From the NCBI GenBank assembly GCA_033961575.1, contig CM066732.1, positions 75,430,687 to 75,494,686 of the forward strand: a DNA stretch of 64,000 bases. The letters run 5' to 3'. The DNA comes from Aselliscus stoliczkanus. Its lineage: Eukaryota; Chordata; Mammalia; Chiroptera; Hipposideridae. A program made the position numbers and the translations under genes. Below the pieces are notes generated by a model. That model was not told the DNA's origin. It worked only from the letters and a program-made list of their open reading frames with translations, and did not search any database. Shown piece by piece: positions 10,491 to 23,828 of the stretch; the first letter of the stretch is position 1, and each line of letters starts with the position of its first letter.

Positions 10491-13004
10491 TTGTAGGGTT
10501 GTGGGAAGAATTAGAAATCTTTTTATCTGCCCTGCTTCAGAAAATAATCCCAACTGGCCCCTGTTAATGTGGCACCAACCCCTACCCCCACTTCCTGCAG
10601 CCCAGACTGGGGCGGGAGCACAGAAGACTCAGGCAACAGCCCTCAGGCCTTTTGCAGTCCCAGTCCTTGGATTTCCGTGGCTTCTGTCCTGGAATGACTG
10701 ACTGTCCATCCAAATTCAACACACGCTCCTCAGGTTGTGCATGAAGGGGGAGGTGGAAAATTACTTAGGACTCTGGATTGTACGGGAAGGAGTACCCACC
10801 TTCCATAAAAAATGTGGATAGACAGGGATGAACATTAGTGTTTACAGTCTACCTTGGAAGGCCCTAAGAAAGGATTTCAGATAAGGGACCCTCAGGAACG
10901 GCTTCAGGAGGCGGCACTGACTTCCTTTACTGTGCCAGGACCATCCCCTCCCCAGTCTCTGAACAACCAGTTTTCAGCTAAGCCTCTTTGACATGAGCCT
11001 CCAGGCCTTTGGCAAGGGGTTTAGACAAACTGCTAGGAAAACAGCTCAGTGCCAGAGGAGAGCAGGGTTCCATGGGAGGGTGCTGCTGGGAGCTGGGATT
11101 CCTGGGATCTAGCCGGGTCTGCAACCCAGGCCCCTTCCCTTGTGTGTGAAATTAGGATGATTAGGGAGATGGTCGGAAGCTCCGCAACCTCTTGTCTGCT
11201 TGCAAAGTCTAGGATCCTTTGATCTCCAGTCCCTAACCCCACCCCACCTCCCCACCCCCCAGCCACATCTGTGCACCTGGGGAAGAAGCCCCAACAGGAT
11301 TCAGCTGACTCACGTTATGGTAACAGGATGCATTTCATACAGGATGCATTTCATATTGCTCTTTGGGCCTGGAAACAGTCGAGAGTGCCAAGGGTGGACC
11401 AGCCTGTGAGAGTTTCCTGTTTCTCCAAATGCTGACAGGCCCTAGGTCAGCATCCTGGCAGCAGTTGCCAAAAAGAACACCATCTCCTAGAGCGCCCCTA
11501 ATTCCCGGGCTTCCCTATTCCTTATAATGCTGCATGCGCGTGTGGCCTCTGTGTCCTGCAGCTGACATGGTATATGGGAGGTGTCATCCCTACCCTCTCA
11601 CTTTTGGAACTTGGGGGGAGGGGCGGGGGAGGGGAAGATGGGGTTAGTTGGCAGCCTAGAAGCTCCTGAAGGACCCTGTACACCTTAGTGCTGGCAGCAC
11701 AGGTCCTGACACAGAGAAGGTATCTCTGGGTCTGGGATGGCCCCACCCACCCCTGTTGCCTGCTGAGGCTCCACATCTTGGAGGAAAATGCTCAGCACAT
11801 CCATCTGTCAGTTTCCTACAGGACCTCCCTCCGTGATACATTTATGCTTCCTGATACCAGACCCGCCATACCCTTTAAATGCACGAAGCTAGGATCTTCC
11901 AGGCTCTGGGCCCCCAGAATGGAAGGTGGCGTTTTGGAGGCCCTTTTGTCTGGATAGGAGGAGAGAGTCTGAGATCGTTGCTGTGCATCTCACTGGAGTG
12001 GCTGGCAGGATCTAGCTGTAACCACACAGAAAGTAATTTGGAGCGAGTTTAATGAAGGGAGGGTTTAGAAAGGCCAGGGGCAGGGTATGGGGGCCACATG
12101 GTTTGGTGCAGGCCTGAGGCAGCCGTGACAGTGACTCTCGCGGCCTGTAGGGGACAGAGGGCTGCAGGGCCTGAGCCTAGAGAAAGCCAGGGACGGATGG
12201 GCCTCATTCCCTGCAGCGGCTGGATCTGCCCACCTGCCTTCCCCCTCCGCTGAGTCTCAGCACCACTGCCCCTGTGGGGCAGAGGAGGGGGCCTGGCAAG
12301 AAGAGCCGAAGGGACAAATGTCTGGCCCTACTAGCTAATGTTTAAGTCGTTTTGTTTTGTCTTTGCAGTTTAGAGATAATCATATACAAATAGCTGCATC
12401 CAGATGTCTCAAGAATCAAACATAGTCACCCCAAAATTCCTGGCCTCACCCTGGGGCTGCACCCCACACACACACCCTTCACCCCCCACACACAACCCCC
12501 GCCATCTTTCATGGAGGGTAGGCTTCCCTTTGGCCAAGTCTCGGCCAGCTCTGCAGCCCCGCTGGCCCAAAGGCCCCAAGCGAGCCTCTCCTGCCTGGCA
12601 GTTACTGTTACGTGCCAGCCGGACCAGGCTGGGCCTTCTGACCAGGAAAGTCACTGAATCACAAGCTCCACCCTGGGGGAACTGCTTAGAAACTTGAGCT
12701 GCTCAGTCACTGTCCCTTTTCCCTGACAGCCGCTCTTATGCAGAGCCCCAGCCCAAGGAAAGCACCACAGGCTGCAAATTACTTAAAAACAAAAATAAAC
12801 ATACTTCTTATCCCTGCAACATAAAATATTATATGCTTTTACAAAATCTAAGACACCACCCACAGTGGTACCTACCAAGCAAAAGTATACCTCTGTGGGT
12901 CAGCAGAGGAATGAGAACACAGAGTAATGATACTTGATATCATGTTCAGGCCACGGCTTGAGGGACCAGTCTCACTTTTACCCATAAGGAGTGGCCTAAA
13001 AAGA
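10491..13004. other. Intergenic, no gene seen
   Basis: GC-moderate unique DNA without young SINEs; includes the small duplication at 11325 and a CA/CCC-rich stretch near 12466-12500. Confidence 0.55.
11325..11354. repeat. Small tandem duplication
   Basis: AGGATGCATTTCATA occurs twice back to back. Confidence 0.85.
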
Positions 13005-13425
13005 GTTGGAAAAAAAGTAACATTTATTGGATACTTCCTAGCTGTTTCACCTTGGACAAGTTTCTTAACCTCTCTTTTCATTATTATTTTTTTTAACCAC
13101 AGATTTTTATTTTTTTTTAATGGGGGAACACTGTGCTTTTCCAGGACCCATCAGCTCCAAGTCAAGTAGTTGTTTCAATCTAGTTGTGGAGGGCGCATCT
13201 CAGTGGTCCATGTGGGGATAGAACCAGCAACCTTGGTGTTATGAGAACTGCGTTCTAACCATCTGAGCTAACCGGCTGTCCCTTAACCTCTCTTTTTATT
13301 TGTAAAATGGAAATAATCACATGGCCTTTTAGAATTTTCTGAGGAATAAGTGGGCCCATCTCTGGAAAGCATCTGAACAGAGTCTGGTACACAGTAAAGT
13401 TACCTCGGTATCAGCTATCATCACA
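13005..13425 (+). repeat. MIR split by a SINE
   Basis: Left part CACCTTGGACAAGTTTCTTA and right part TTTGTAAAATGGAAATAATC ... GAGTCTGGTACACAGTAAAG are the two halves of one MIR, separated by the SINE at 13084-13281. Confidence 0.75.
13084..13281 (-). repeat. VES-type monomeric SINE inserted in a MIR
   Basis: Read on minus: GGTTAGCTCAGATGGTTAGA, B box GGTTCTATCCCC, then CTCCACAACTAGATTGAAAC. Long target duplication CTTAACCTCTCTTTT at 13064 and 13282; the duplicated sequence is MIR core. Confidence 0.88.
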
Positions 13426-13639
13426 TATCAGTCCAGAGAAAGAGGCACACGGTCTGTTTTCTACCCCAGGAGACTGCAACTTCCAGGCTTCCTCAACACC
13501 CAGGGGCCCGCCAGCCAGTAAGTGGAGCCATGGGTCTCCTGGTCTTTGTTCCCTAGAGAAAGATGGCCCAGAACTATCTCTCCGAACCCTGCCTCCTCTA
13601 GTTCACACGCCAGGACCTAGAACCCCTTGTGTGGCACTT

Positions 13640-13830
13640 GGTGGAAGAAAGTGACCCTGAGTTGGAATTCAAAAGATACTCTGTGTGTTAGCTGAATGAC
13701 CTTAATCTCTGTGTCTCAGAGTTCCCATCTGTAAATAAGAGATAACAATTGCCCTCCCCACCTACCCACATGCAGGGTGGTTGTAAAGATCAAATGCAGA
13801 ATGACTACAAGCTCTTCTTAGGTGTAATGT
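13640..13830 (+). repeat. MIR
   Basis: GCTGAATGACCTTAATCTCT, AGTTCCCATCTGTAAATAAG and GGTTGTAAAGATCAAATGCA. Confidence 0.65.
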
Positions 13831-16158
13831 CACAAAGCAGAGTCTCCACTGCACCTCCAACCCCAAACTGCACTCTCTACTGCTCAGCTAGGGTTGGGAT
13901 GGATTAAAATAAACCAACCTCAGTGGGTGTGCAGGGGCCCCAGGGGAGCTCCTTAGCCACTCACAGAGTCCTAGTCTGCCCCCACAGCTCAGTTGCTACA
14001 GGGAGGGGACTATTAGCTCAAGTGAACCCTCAAACTGCTGGGGGTAGTGTCCCATCCCAGGTAGTTCCTAGGTTCCAGGAGGAAGCAGGGATCCTGCCCC
14101 CATCGAGCCCAGAATGAGGCCTGGGGGAAGGAGGAGGTCTTCTAGAAGTGGTGACCCAGGCCCTGGGGCCTACAAGGTTTGGGGGTGAGTAGGGAGGGGG
14201 TGGGGTTGGTGAGACAACTTGACATGAAGCAACATGAGAATCCTTTTGCAAACCTAAACCTTCTAGTTTGGAGATAGCTCCAGGGGAAATAAAGGGCCCT
14301 GTGAACAGAGCATCCTTCAAACGGGGGGGGGGGGATAAAAATAGAAATAGAGCTCATAGGATCCCCACACCAGGTGAGGAATATCTGTGTAAAAAGCTAC
14401 CCTGGAATTACTCAGAAGCAACCACACAATGCTGATTCAATGAGATACCCTGAGTACAGGGCTTAGCATTAGCCTGGCGCATAGTGGGCACACAATGAGT
14501 TTGTCCCCCATACACACGTGTACACACCCACAACTGCATTCGGTGTCACCACAAGACTTTCTGCAAATGTCAAACACCTACTGTGTATTGGCACTGTGCA
14601 AGTTTCAGGGGACCAGACCCTCCAAGAACTGGTCTCAACCTCCAGGAACTTCCAGTCTGGTGGTTGAGACAGACCTGAGCCCAGGAGAGAATTGGATCAC
14701 TGACAGGAGCCTGAGCAGGTGTTCATGCTGGGGTCCTGGTGGACGGGCAGTCAGGCTGAGGGAACAGCAGGCACAGCAGGAGGGGACGGGGGCTTTGGGA
14801 TAACTGGAGCTTGGGTAATGCGGAGGGAGGGTCCTTGGGTGACATTTACTTGTTACACACCTACTTGATCTGTTCCTTTGGTGCCTCCTGGAGAGGCAGG
14901 ACCATGGCTGCCCACCCTTGTGGGCCTCTGCATAACTGGCACACAGTCAGCCGCTGTCATGGAAGGGGATGGCAGTGCAGCCCTTGCCCCCGATGACAAG
15001 TCAGGTGGGCTGGAGGACTCTACAAAAGAGCCCTGCCTTCTGGGTTCCAGGAGAACATTCTAACCCATCACAGAGCCCTCATGGGACTGAAGGTCCTCCC
15101 AGAGGTGGCTCCTAGGACTGACTCCTGGTATAGTGATGCTGCCCATCACTTCTTACCTCCAGCCCTGGAGTCACCTTTCTCCCCTACCTTTGCCGGTAGG
15201 TAGCCAGTACCCTTCACCTCTGGCTCCCTGCAGGATGGCCCTGGGGTGTCAGATCTGGAGTGGGTGAGGGGTGGGTGGAAATGAATCCTCCTCAGTGGTC
15301 TGCCCCTTGCGTGATGTCTCAAGCTAGGACTCCCTCACAGCTGTAGCCCAAGGAACTGTGTGTGGAAGATTGGGTAGGTGTGCGTGGCAGCTCTGTCACA
15401 GACATGTTGGGGCTGTGGGCTCCCTGCCAGCCAGTAGGGAACTGTCCAAGGGGTTTGCACAGGCCATCCCATTCTGACAGTCAGCGGAGCTAACGTGAAG
15501 TTAATGGGGGTCCCCAAGCCTTAGATTCTGGTGTGGGTGAAGGCTGCTTCCCAGTTGATGCACTTGGAAAAGCCCCTGCCTGCACCATGGGCAGCAGAGT
15601 GCTCTGTAATTTCCTCTGTGGGTCAGTCCTCCACAAAGGGTTGTGACAGAGCCATGAGTCAGGCCTCTGCCTGTCACTGACAAGCCACCAGCTGCCTGGC
15701 TTCCAGAGAGCTTAGTGGAAACCGGAGTGGCGCCCGCTGCCTTCTTCCATGTCTGCTCTGTCCTGCATAGTACAGGTGGGGTCCCTCCAGGGAAGTCAGA
15801 CAGACCTCCACTGTGGATCACAGCAGACCCAGAGCATTTCAGGAGCTGGGAACAGTTCTGGGGTGCTGCTGGAGTGGACTGTGACTAAGGCAGACCCTCA
15901 GCCAACTCCCAAGAAGGTCAGCCATGAGTTTCCAGGGTCAGGAATTGGGGTGCCCCCAGCAAGCTGTTTTGAGCTGGGCTTGATCACCCCACTCAGCTCC
16001 CAAGTAAAAACATTCCTCACCTTCCCCTCAAGCTCTAGAGACCTGCCAGGGAAATTGCTCCTCAGGAAAAGGCACTTAACTTAGGTAGTTAAACAAAAAT
16101 CAGTGGTTACTTCCATTGCCTTCAAGAAAATCACCAAGTACAGACAAGGCCTTAAAAA
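13831..16158. other. Intergenic, no gene seen
   Basis: Unique GC-richer DNA; a run of about 13 G lies at about 14322. A short MIR-like tail (GCTTAGCATTAGCCTGGCGC) is near 14461. No supported gene. Confidence 0.55.
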
Positions 16159-16168
16159 CGCAACAGCA

Positions 16169-16591
16169 GGGCCGGCCGAATGGCGCATTGGTTAAGAGCT
16201 GGCTTGGGATGCCAGCAGCCCCGGTTCGGATCCCACGTATGAGGACCAGTGACACTGCCCTCTACAGCTAACAACAGCTCCACCTGGAGCTGGGCTGTGC
16301 GAGCCCCGGCGATGGTGTAGGCTGCAGCCTCTGCTGCAGTGGGCTGCCATAGGCTACAGTGAGTGGCTGGCAGCCAGCGTGAGCTGCCAATAGCCACGGT
16401 GAGTGACCATCCGGGGGTCAGTGACCAATCTGCCTCATGCGGGAAGAGTGCAATGACGATACCAACATGGGCCAGTGAAGCAACGTCCTCCACAACTAGA
16501 CTGAAGAACAAAAAAGACAGTAACTTGTCTGTTCCTCTTCCCTGATTCCCCAATGCTGTTCCCCTCCCCCAGTTCCCAATACAATCTTTTA

Positions 16592-16622
<31 letters not shown>

Positions 16623-16665
16623 AGAATTAACAAAGAAACCAAAAAAAAAAAAAAAAAAACAACCC
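16169..16665 (+). repeat. Long SINE with an expanded TAAA tail
   Basis: Head GGCGCATTGGTTAAGAGC plus the full long body, ending CAATACAATCTTTTAT, an AAAT microsatellite (about 16591-16623) and a poly(A) run. Target duplication CGCAACAGCAGG on both sides. Confidence 0.9.
16591..16623. repeat. (TAAA)n microsatellite in a SINE tail
   Basis: About eight AAAT/TAAA units in the tail of the SINE at 16169-16665. Confidence 0.95.
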
Positions 16666-16677
16666 CGCAACAGCAGG

Positions 16678-18260
16678 CTCTTAGAAGACAAGAGGGATAA
16701 TCTTTGGATCCCTTGTTCTGCGCTGACAGTGGCTCGCCCAGAGCCCTACAGGGTGGGGAGGCACAGGCTGGGGTGCCAGTCATATTTCTGGGCAATTTAA
16801 ATCCACGTGCTCTGTGTCACCAAGATTGTGACTCAGCCATGTGCTTGCCAAAGCTCATTCACAGAAGGGCAAAACTGCTCTGTAGGCACTTTTAAAAGTG
16901 AGAGCTCTCTACCTCCTGGAGGGAAAACCAGAGATACCCAGAAGATGGGCCTTTCCAGGGGTCCGAGGTGGGGGGGGGAGCCCTCCTCAGAGGCAGGACT
17001 GGGAGGTATTCAGTTCTGTGTTCCCAGCCCCTAGGCTTCCCATAAATGTCTATTAAATGACTGAACAAAAACCAGAAATAAAAAAGAAGTGAAGCTGGTA
17101 CAAAAAACGTAAAGCCCATACTTTCCCATGTGGGTATTCCCGGTAGTCCTGCTTCTTAGCGAAGAGGGAGTGATGCTCATGAGATCTCCCACGAGGGATC
17201 CTGAACTTCCACAGAGTGAGCTGATGGCTGCCTGGGGGCAAAAATGCCTGCACCCTGAATTGTGAAAAGTTCATGTTGGCTGAGACCCTCAATAATTTTT
17301 TTTATTATTGTGCTCCATAAAAAAGAAAAAAAAATCAAACAAACGAAGTCCTGGTGACAGGTGCTAAAAAGCCCACAGGAGACCAGTCTGGCCAGGCTGG
17401 GAGGAATGAGCAGCCACTTGTGAGCTTTGGTCAGGCTGCCCTGACAGAGTGGGCAGGCAGCTCCCCAAATCACAGACTCCACCAGCTCCAGAGCATCTCC
17501 TCCATGTCTTGAAATCCCCACCTACAGTCACGCCTGGGGGCCGGCTTCCCCCCTACCCTTTCCTTTTTTTCTTTGCCTTCTGCTTCCTTAATTTAATTGT
17601 CAACCTGGCAGGTAGAGACTTCCAATGGAGGAAAGAGCTCAGCAACACAGATTGGGTGATGAGCCGCTCCTTGGCCCGCCCACAGGCAGGCTGACCCTGC
17701 TCATCTCCCTGGACACTTGGTTTCCAGGGTGATACCTACAGGGCAGGAGAGAACAGTGGCAGGGGAGACACCATGGGTTGGGTCCCTAAGAAAAAAGGAT
17801 AACAAGAAGGAGATGCACAGTTTTATTAGGCTGATCACATTAACGGCCAAAACCCAGAGTGGATCAGAAATCCAGCAGGCGTGGGTGTCCAGCTGGAGAA
17901 TTCAAGTTTTCTCTGTGCTTAAGGCAGTGACGTCCCCCTAGCAGGATTTTTTCACTTGCTGGGGCCTTCCACAGAAGTGCGTTTTGACCATTCTCTACAC
18001 CATAAACAAACCAAAACTCTCGTGGCAAATAGCTTCCAAAGACCTTTGTCTCTAAAAGGAAATTGGACTGCAACTTCCCATAAGAAGTTCAAGGAATTGT
18101 GATTACTCAGAACTCTCTCTTGACATTCTTGTGAAGGTTTCAGAAATTCCCAGTGCCTCCTGTTGCCGTGAGTACGGGAAGCTAAGGATGTGCTGACTCA
18201 CACAGCCCAGCGAGCACTTTGGGATTCATAGTAATTGTATAAACCATTGCATAACTGCAG

Positions 18261-18309
<49 letters not shown>

Positions 18310-18950
18310 GATAATGGAAGGAAATGCAAATAAAGAAGTAATAACTTCTGGTAAAATGATGCCTAGAAGATGACGTTCTACTCTGTGTCCCTCCCATTCC
18401 CTCAGAATTCCTCCTCTCAAGATCTCTTCTCCAGGAGTTTATTTCGCACGGAAGTTTTGCAGGATTGCTAGGGGACATACGACAGCATATGTAAATAATT
18501 CTGTGAGACCCCTACTTTTGGGCTCAAAGTTTCCCTCAGGCCCAGAGGGACTCTCCAGGCTAGAAGAGCCTTCTGGCCACCGGCCAACTTCCAGTGCAAA
18601 GTGCAATTCCAGTCATGAAAGAGACCTGGGGAGTCTTGCCAAGTACTGGGGATTCTTCCAGAAAAGAATTAAGGGCCTGCATAAGCCTGCCCCCATCACT
18701 CCATAGGGAGAAACAGCTCACCTTGGTTCCCTACAACCATGGAGGATGAGCGCAGAGGGGACTGAGTGCTTTCAGGGGAGTCTCACCAAAGGACTGCCAG
18801 GAGCCCAAGGAAGGGGTCTGCTCACATACATGCCGCCAGCCAGGCACAGCAGGGAATTCTGGAAAATAAGGTTTCCCAGGATTCTCTGCATGGGTAACGT
18901 TGTAGGCAGGTAGACATATGTCTCAGTTTCCGAAGAATGATCTTTTTTTT

Positions 18951-18952
<2 letters not shown>
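16678..18952. other. Intergenic, no gene seen apart from a TG repeat
   Basis: Unique sequence around the microsatellite at 18262. No RNA gene or coding exon recognised. Confidence 0.55.
18262..18306. repeat. (TG)n microsatellite
   Basis: About 22 uninterrupted TG units. Confidence 0.97.
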
Positions 18953-18994
<42 letters not shown>

Positions 18995-19020
18995 GAGGGA
19001 GGGAGGGAAGGAAAGAAAGC
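18953..19020. repeat. (GA)n with (GGGA)n microsatellite
   Basis: About 19 AG units followed by GGGAGGGA and GAAAG units; purine-only on plus for about 68 bp. Confidence 0.95.
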
Positions 19021-19094
19021 AGGAAGAATGAGAGAGTGGGGGAGGGAAATGGAAGTGAAAAGTAAAAACCGAGCCATAAAAGTTCTAGATCTGT

Positions 19095-19400
19095 GCCTTT
19101 TGATATGGTAGCTTCTGCTCACAATATGACAACTGAGCCCTTGAAATATGGCTGATCCAAATTGAAATGTGCTGTAAGTATAAAATGGACGCTAGATTTC
19201 AAAGACTTAGTATGAAAAAAAGAATGTAAAATAAATAACAACTTCTATCAGTTACATGTTGAAACGATCATACTTTGGAGATTTTGGATTAAACAACATC
19301 TATTAAAACTAATGTCACCTATTTTTTTACTCTCGTTAATGTGTCCTAGCACATTTACATCTGTGGCCCACCTGCCATTTCTATTGCAATGCAGTTGCCC
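19095..19400. repeat. Ancient hAT-like DNA transposon fossil
   Basis: CCTTTTGATATGGTAGC, GCCCTTGAAATATGGCTGAT, AATTGAAATGTGCTGTAAGT, AAGACTTAGTATGAAAAAAA and CAGTTACATGTTGAAACGAT match the order of a familiar placental-wide hAT-type relic that ends in CATTTCTATTG. I cannot give its library name with certainty. Confidence 0.55.
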
Positions 19401-20059
19401 CCCTGGGTGGCCCGTGCAGCCCCTGGTCCCATCCCCACTTCTCGTTCCCACCAAACTGTAGAGGTCTTTAGCTTCATCCCTTTCGCTGAAGAATATAAAC
19501 TAGCACAGGTGTGGGGTGTCCTGATTCTTAAGCTCTCCAGATAAGATCCAAGCATCTCCCTGGAAAACCCTTTCACATTTTAAACAGCTGTGTTCTGAGT
19601 GTCACTTGACCTTTTAAAATCCTCTACTTCATACGAAGGCACCCAGGGGCTTTCTTGCACCCGTTGGAGAGAGCCGGTAGGTGGCTGTGAGATAGCAACG
19701 GAAACTCTGAATAGGATGTGTGAGTCGTGGGAGGTTTGGGTTAGGCCCTGGAGGGGGACTAAGGCATTGACAGGCACTGTCCAAGTTTGAATCCATGTTC
19801 ATCAGTAGATATTCAGGAGGATTTTTTTGAAGCGATACTACAGAACATCATAGCAACATTAGCAAAATATGTCTTGCAACATACATGTGAGGTGCCCTCT
19901 CTGTGCCCCAGAGCACACTAGGTTATGAATTCAGTTGGCTGCTGTAAGAACCTGAAGGAGGGGGAAAGGCTGGGTGTGTGTTGGGGGGGCGGGGAAGGCA
20001 TCCAGGTGCCAACGGCCCAACTGTTCTCTTTCCTAGGCCTTCAGTCCATGTGTGCCCAC

Positions 20060-21110
20060 TTCTATAACGTTCTAATTATAGGTACATACTTTGCTTTATG
20101 CTTCTGTCTCATAAATGCTCATCAGCATTTTCCACGTTCCTATATAGTCCTCATGTCATCCCTTTTAGTAATTCAATGATATTGCACCAAGCGGCTGTGT
20201 TATTTGGCAACCTTCTGTGGGACATTTAGTTTCCAGTTTTGTTTATTTAAATTAGAGAGCAGCAAAAAAAAAAAAAATGCATTTTGCTGTCTTTTCTTTT
20301 GGATTTATATTTCCTTATGATTAATTCTCAGAAAAGAAACTGCTGTGTTCAAGGGTATGAATGTTTTTCCAGTTCTTGATAGATATTGCCAAGATGCTGT
20401 TCAAAAGGCATGTATGAACTTCTATTGCTCACAGCAATAGATGCACATATTAAGTTTCTTACAATTTTGCCAGGATTGAGGTGTTACAGCATACGTATGT
20501 ATATTGTTTTTACATTTAAATTTGTAAACACATATATATGTATAGCTATTTATACATATATAGGTTATATGTATATATATCTATATATACAGATATATAT
20601 ATATATATACACATGCACACATATATATCTTTGCAAATTTAAATGCTGTAAAAATGGTACCTCCCTGAGATTTCTGAAGCTCTTCTAAGCAAAATATTTA
20701 TAGACAAGTAACACAAATATATATATTTCTTTTCTGAAAATGCCAAGACATTGTCTTGAGCATTTCTGTACTTTGTATGCATTTCTGTTTTTAATTTCTT
20801 CTGCACAGAAGATATGTCTCTTTTTCATTTGTTAATTTATTCAATCATTTATTTATATCAACATGGACTCATTCTATGCTTTGGGTTATAATCCAGTACT
20901 CCCCACAGCCATCCCTGAGGGAGCCTGTTTTGCCATACCCTCACCAACACTGAATACTAGCAATCCTTAACACTTGAACGAATCGGATACATGGAAAATA
21001 AGATCTGTTTGTTTGAATTTGAATTGACGTTATTTTACTTCATGTTTCCAGTTCCCTCACTACTTGTTAATAGGCTTTGAATTTCTCCTATCTTGTGCAA
21101 GCAATTTCAT
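20060..21110 (-). repeat. Old LINE-1 3' UTR relic
   Basis: Decayed antisense L1M-type sequence with GATAGATATTGCCAAGATGC and TGTTCAAAAGGCATG. It includes the TA-rich stretch listed separately. Limits are approximate. Confidence 0.55.
20524..20628. repeat. TA-rich low-complexity stretch
   Basis: Irregular TATA/CATATA repeats, self-complementary in many registers. Confidence 0.9.
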
Positions 21111-21149
21111 CCTTCCCAGTAATCTAAAATGACCCTTTAAAACTCTTTC

Positions 21150-21601
21150 GGGCCCGCCGAGTGGCACATTGGTTAAGAGCTGGCTTGGGACACCAGTGGC
21201 CCCCGTTCGGATCCCACATATGAGGGCCAGTGACACTGCCCTCTACAGCTAACAACAGCTCCATCTGGAGCTGGGCTGCACAAGCCCCACTACAGTGTAA
21301 GCTGCAGCCCCTGCTGTAGTGGGCTGCCATAGGCTACAGTGAGTGGCCGGAACCAGTGTGAGCGGCTGGCAGCCAGCGTGAGCTGCCAATGGCCGCAGTG
21401 AGCGAACATCCAGAGGCCGGCGACCGATCTGCCTCACCCGAGAGGAGCACAAAGAGGGCCAGTGAAGCAATGTCCTCTGCAACTAGTCTGAAGAACAAAA
21501 AGACAGCAACCTATCCGTTCCCCTTCCCCGATTCCCCAACGCTGTTCCCCCTCCCCCCAATTCCCCAATAAAATCTTTAAAAAAATAAATAAAAATAAAA
21601 T
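21150..21601 (+). repeat. Long tRNA-derived SINE
   Basis: Head GGCACATTGGTTAAGAGC, long body with GGCTGCCATAGGCTACAGTG, ends AATAAAATCTTTAAAA. Confidence 0.9.
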
Positions 21602-22104
21602 ACTCTGCCAATCTCACCTTTGAGCTTAGGTAGATTTTGCTGAGAAATAAAACTCTTGGCAGAGTGACAACAGCCCAGCGAGGACAAAGGGCTAATTTTC
21701 TGTCTCTTCCTGTAGAGGACTCCTTATCAGTCCTTCACAGCCTCACCTAGAGCCCCTCCAGCAATCCTTCCCCAAGGATAAACTGTCTGGAACATGGAAC
21801 CAACGCCTGTCATTGGAAGGTTGTAGACTTCTGTCACAGCTTCCGGGATGGTTGTGACTCAGCCCCTGTCCTTGAAGTCTGAGGCTGTCCACATGGAAAG
21901 CACTAACTGCCAGCACAAACCCAGGGCCCCAGATCCTGGGCCAACAGAAGTGCCCCTTTGCTCCTGCTCACTCTCTGCCTCATCATGCTATTATAAAAAT
22001 AAAACATCCAGAGATGCTGAACCACACAAACACTACAAAATTATCCCAAGTGAATATATGGATATAGATTTGTTTAACCTATGTGCCTTTTAAAATGTCA
22101 ATGC

Positions 22105-22211
22105 AGGACCGGCCGAGTGGCGCGGTGATTGGGCGGTGGCTTGGGGGGCTAGCGGCTGGTCCCACATATGAAGGCCGGTGACACTGCCCTCAAAAAAAAA
22201 AAAAAGAAAAA
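22105..22211 (+). repeat. Short SINE, B box damaged
   Basis: Starts GGACCGGCCGAGTGGCGCGG; the CGGTTCGG part of the B box is deleted (GCGGCTGGTCCCACATATG). Target duplication AAAATGTCAATGCA / AAAATGTCCATGCA. Confidence 0.87.
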
Positions 22212-22289
22212 AAAATGTCCATGCATAACCATGCATATATTTGCATATAGATTCTTTTTAAGCAATGCAAATGGTAGACAACTATACCT

Positions 22290-22399
22290 ATTGTCCTGCC
22301 CCTTGCTTTTTTTTTTTAAATTAACAACACATCTCTGTCCATATCAGTATACACAGATCTATTTCATTTTGAATGGCCACTAAGTAGTCCACTGATATG

Positions 22400-22454
<55 letters not shown>

Positions 22455-23060
22455 ATCTATCCAGTCCCCTATTAATGGACATTTGAGTTGTTTCCTTTCA
22501 CCCCCCCTTTTTTTTGCCACTACAAACAATGCTACTGTGAACAAACATCCTTATGGATATGTGGGGTTGTACCTGCAGGGTAAATTCCTAGCATTGGAAT
22601 TGCAGGATCGAAGGAAATATGTACTTTCATTTTGATAGATATTGCTAACTTGCTTTCTAAAGAGGCTGTGCCAATTCACCCTCCCATCAACCTTTATGGA
22701 CAGAGGCTGTTCCCTGCCCTCTCTCTCACCAGCAGCAAGCTTTGTTAAATCTTTGTCCAGGTGATAGGTGAAAAATGGTATCTCACCGTAATCTTAATTT
22801 TCATTTCTGTAATTATGGTCGAGGACTATGTATCAAATATTAAGAAGTTATTTATATTTCTTTTTCTGTGAACTGCCTACAAATTATCCTATTGATGGTC
22901 AGTATTTATCTTATTGACTTATAAGAGTCCTTTATATATGAAGGAAATTAGTATTTTTTTCATGTATGGTGTAATAATTTCCCCTAGTTATTGTTTGTCT
23001 TTTGTTTGTAGGTTTTATATAGCTATAAATAAATTGCCCTTATAGATTCTGGGCTTTCTA
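22290..23060 (-). repeat. Old LINE-1 3' UTR relic
   Basis: Decayed antisense L1M-type sequence: ATTGGAATTGCAGGATCGAA, GTGCCAATTCACCCTCCCAT and AAGAGTCCTTTATATATGAA. Confidence 0.6.
22401..22454. repeat. (TCTA)n microsatellite
   Basis: About 13 uninterrupted TCTA units inside an L1 relic. Confidence 0.97.
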
Positions 23061-23777
23061 TCTTATTGCAGGTCAGAATTTCCATACATATGTTTTGTAT
23101 GTGCAGAAATTGATTTTGGTGACTCGTCCTCATTTTTACATTTTAGTTTTCATTCCCCTGAGGTGGCAGACACTTCTTGTCAACCCAGAGGTTGGTTGGT
23201 CCCTTTGTCCCCAAAATGTTCCTGGGATGGTCCTGAGCCCAGGTGGGCTTGCTCAGTACATGGGAGGAGGTCGGAGCTCAGCTGAGCCTCCAAGCCAGCT
23301 ATCCATTTGGCACCCACTAGACTTTCCTATTTGTTTACTTCTGGGCTGTCACTTCTTGTCCACCAACCTGGTCCCCTTCGCCCCCCCTCCCGCCCCCCTC
23401 TCCAGGGCTGCTCTGTCCTTCATGCCCCTGCAGTCCTGAGTACACAAGACCCTTTCTGCCTCCCACAGCGATGCAAAGGCCCACCTGTTCCACACACCAC
23501 AAAGTTGTTTCCAACCTAGACTGATCTACATACAATTAACCCTCCCCCACCCCATCCCCCACCACACACACACTCTATCCTCTTCCCAAGCCAGGGACTC
23601 TATCTAGTGGGAGAGACTGGAAAGCCTCAGGGTTCCTCATCAAGCTGCTCCCCAAATCTATATGTCTGTGTCTTAACAGTCCTCTAGGGAATCGGAATTC
23701 TGGAAACTCAGGGCTCAGGAAGACTTTCTTTCTATATTTTCTCTCCTCTTTCTGTCATCACATCCCTTCCCTGAGCC

Positions 23778-23778
<1 letters not shown>

Positions 23779-23826
<48 letters not shown>
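23779..23826. repeat. (GT)n microsatellite
   Basis: About 24 uninterrupted GT units. Confidence 0.97.

Positions 23827-23828
<2 letters not shown>

Noticed and set aside
16152..16691. 179-codon minus frame
   Set aside because: It is the antisense of a long SINE and its A-rich tail; similar frames appear at every long SINE (for example 44807, 49340, 52039, 57626).
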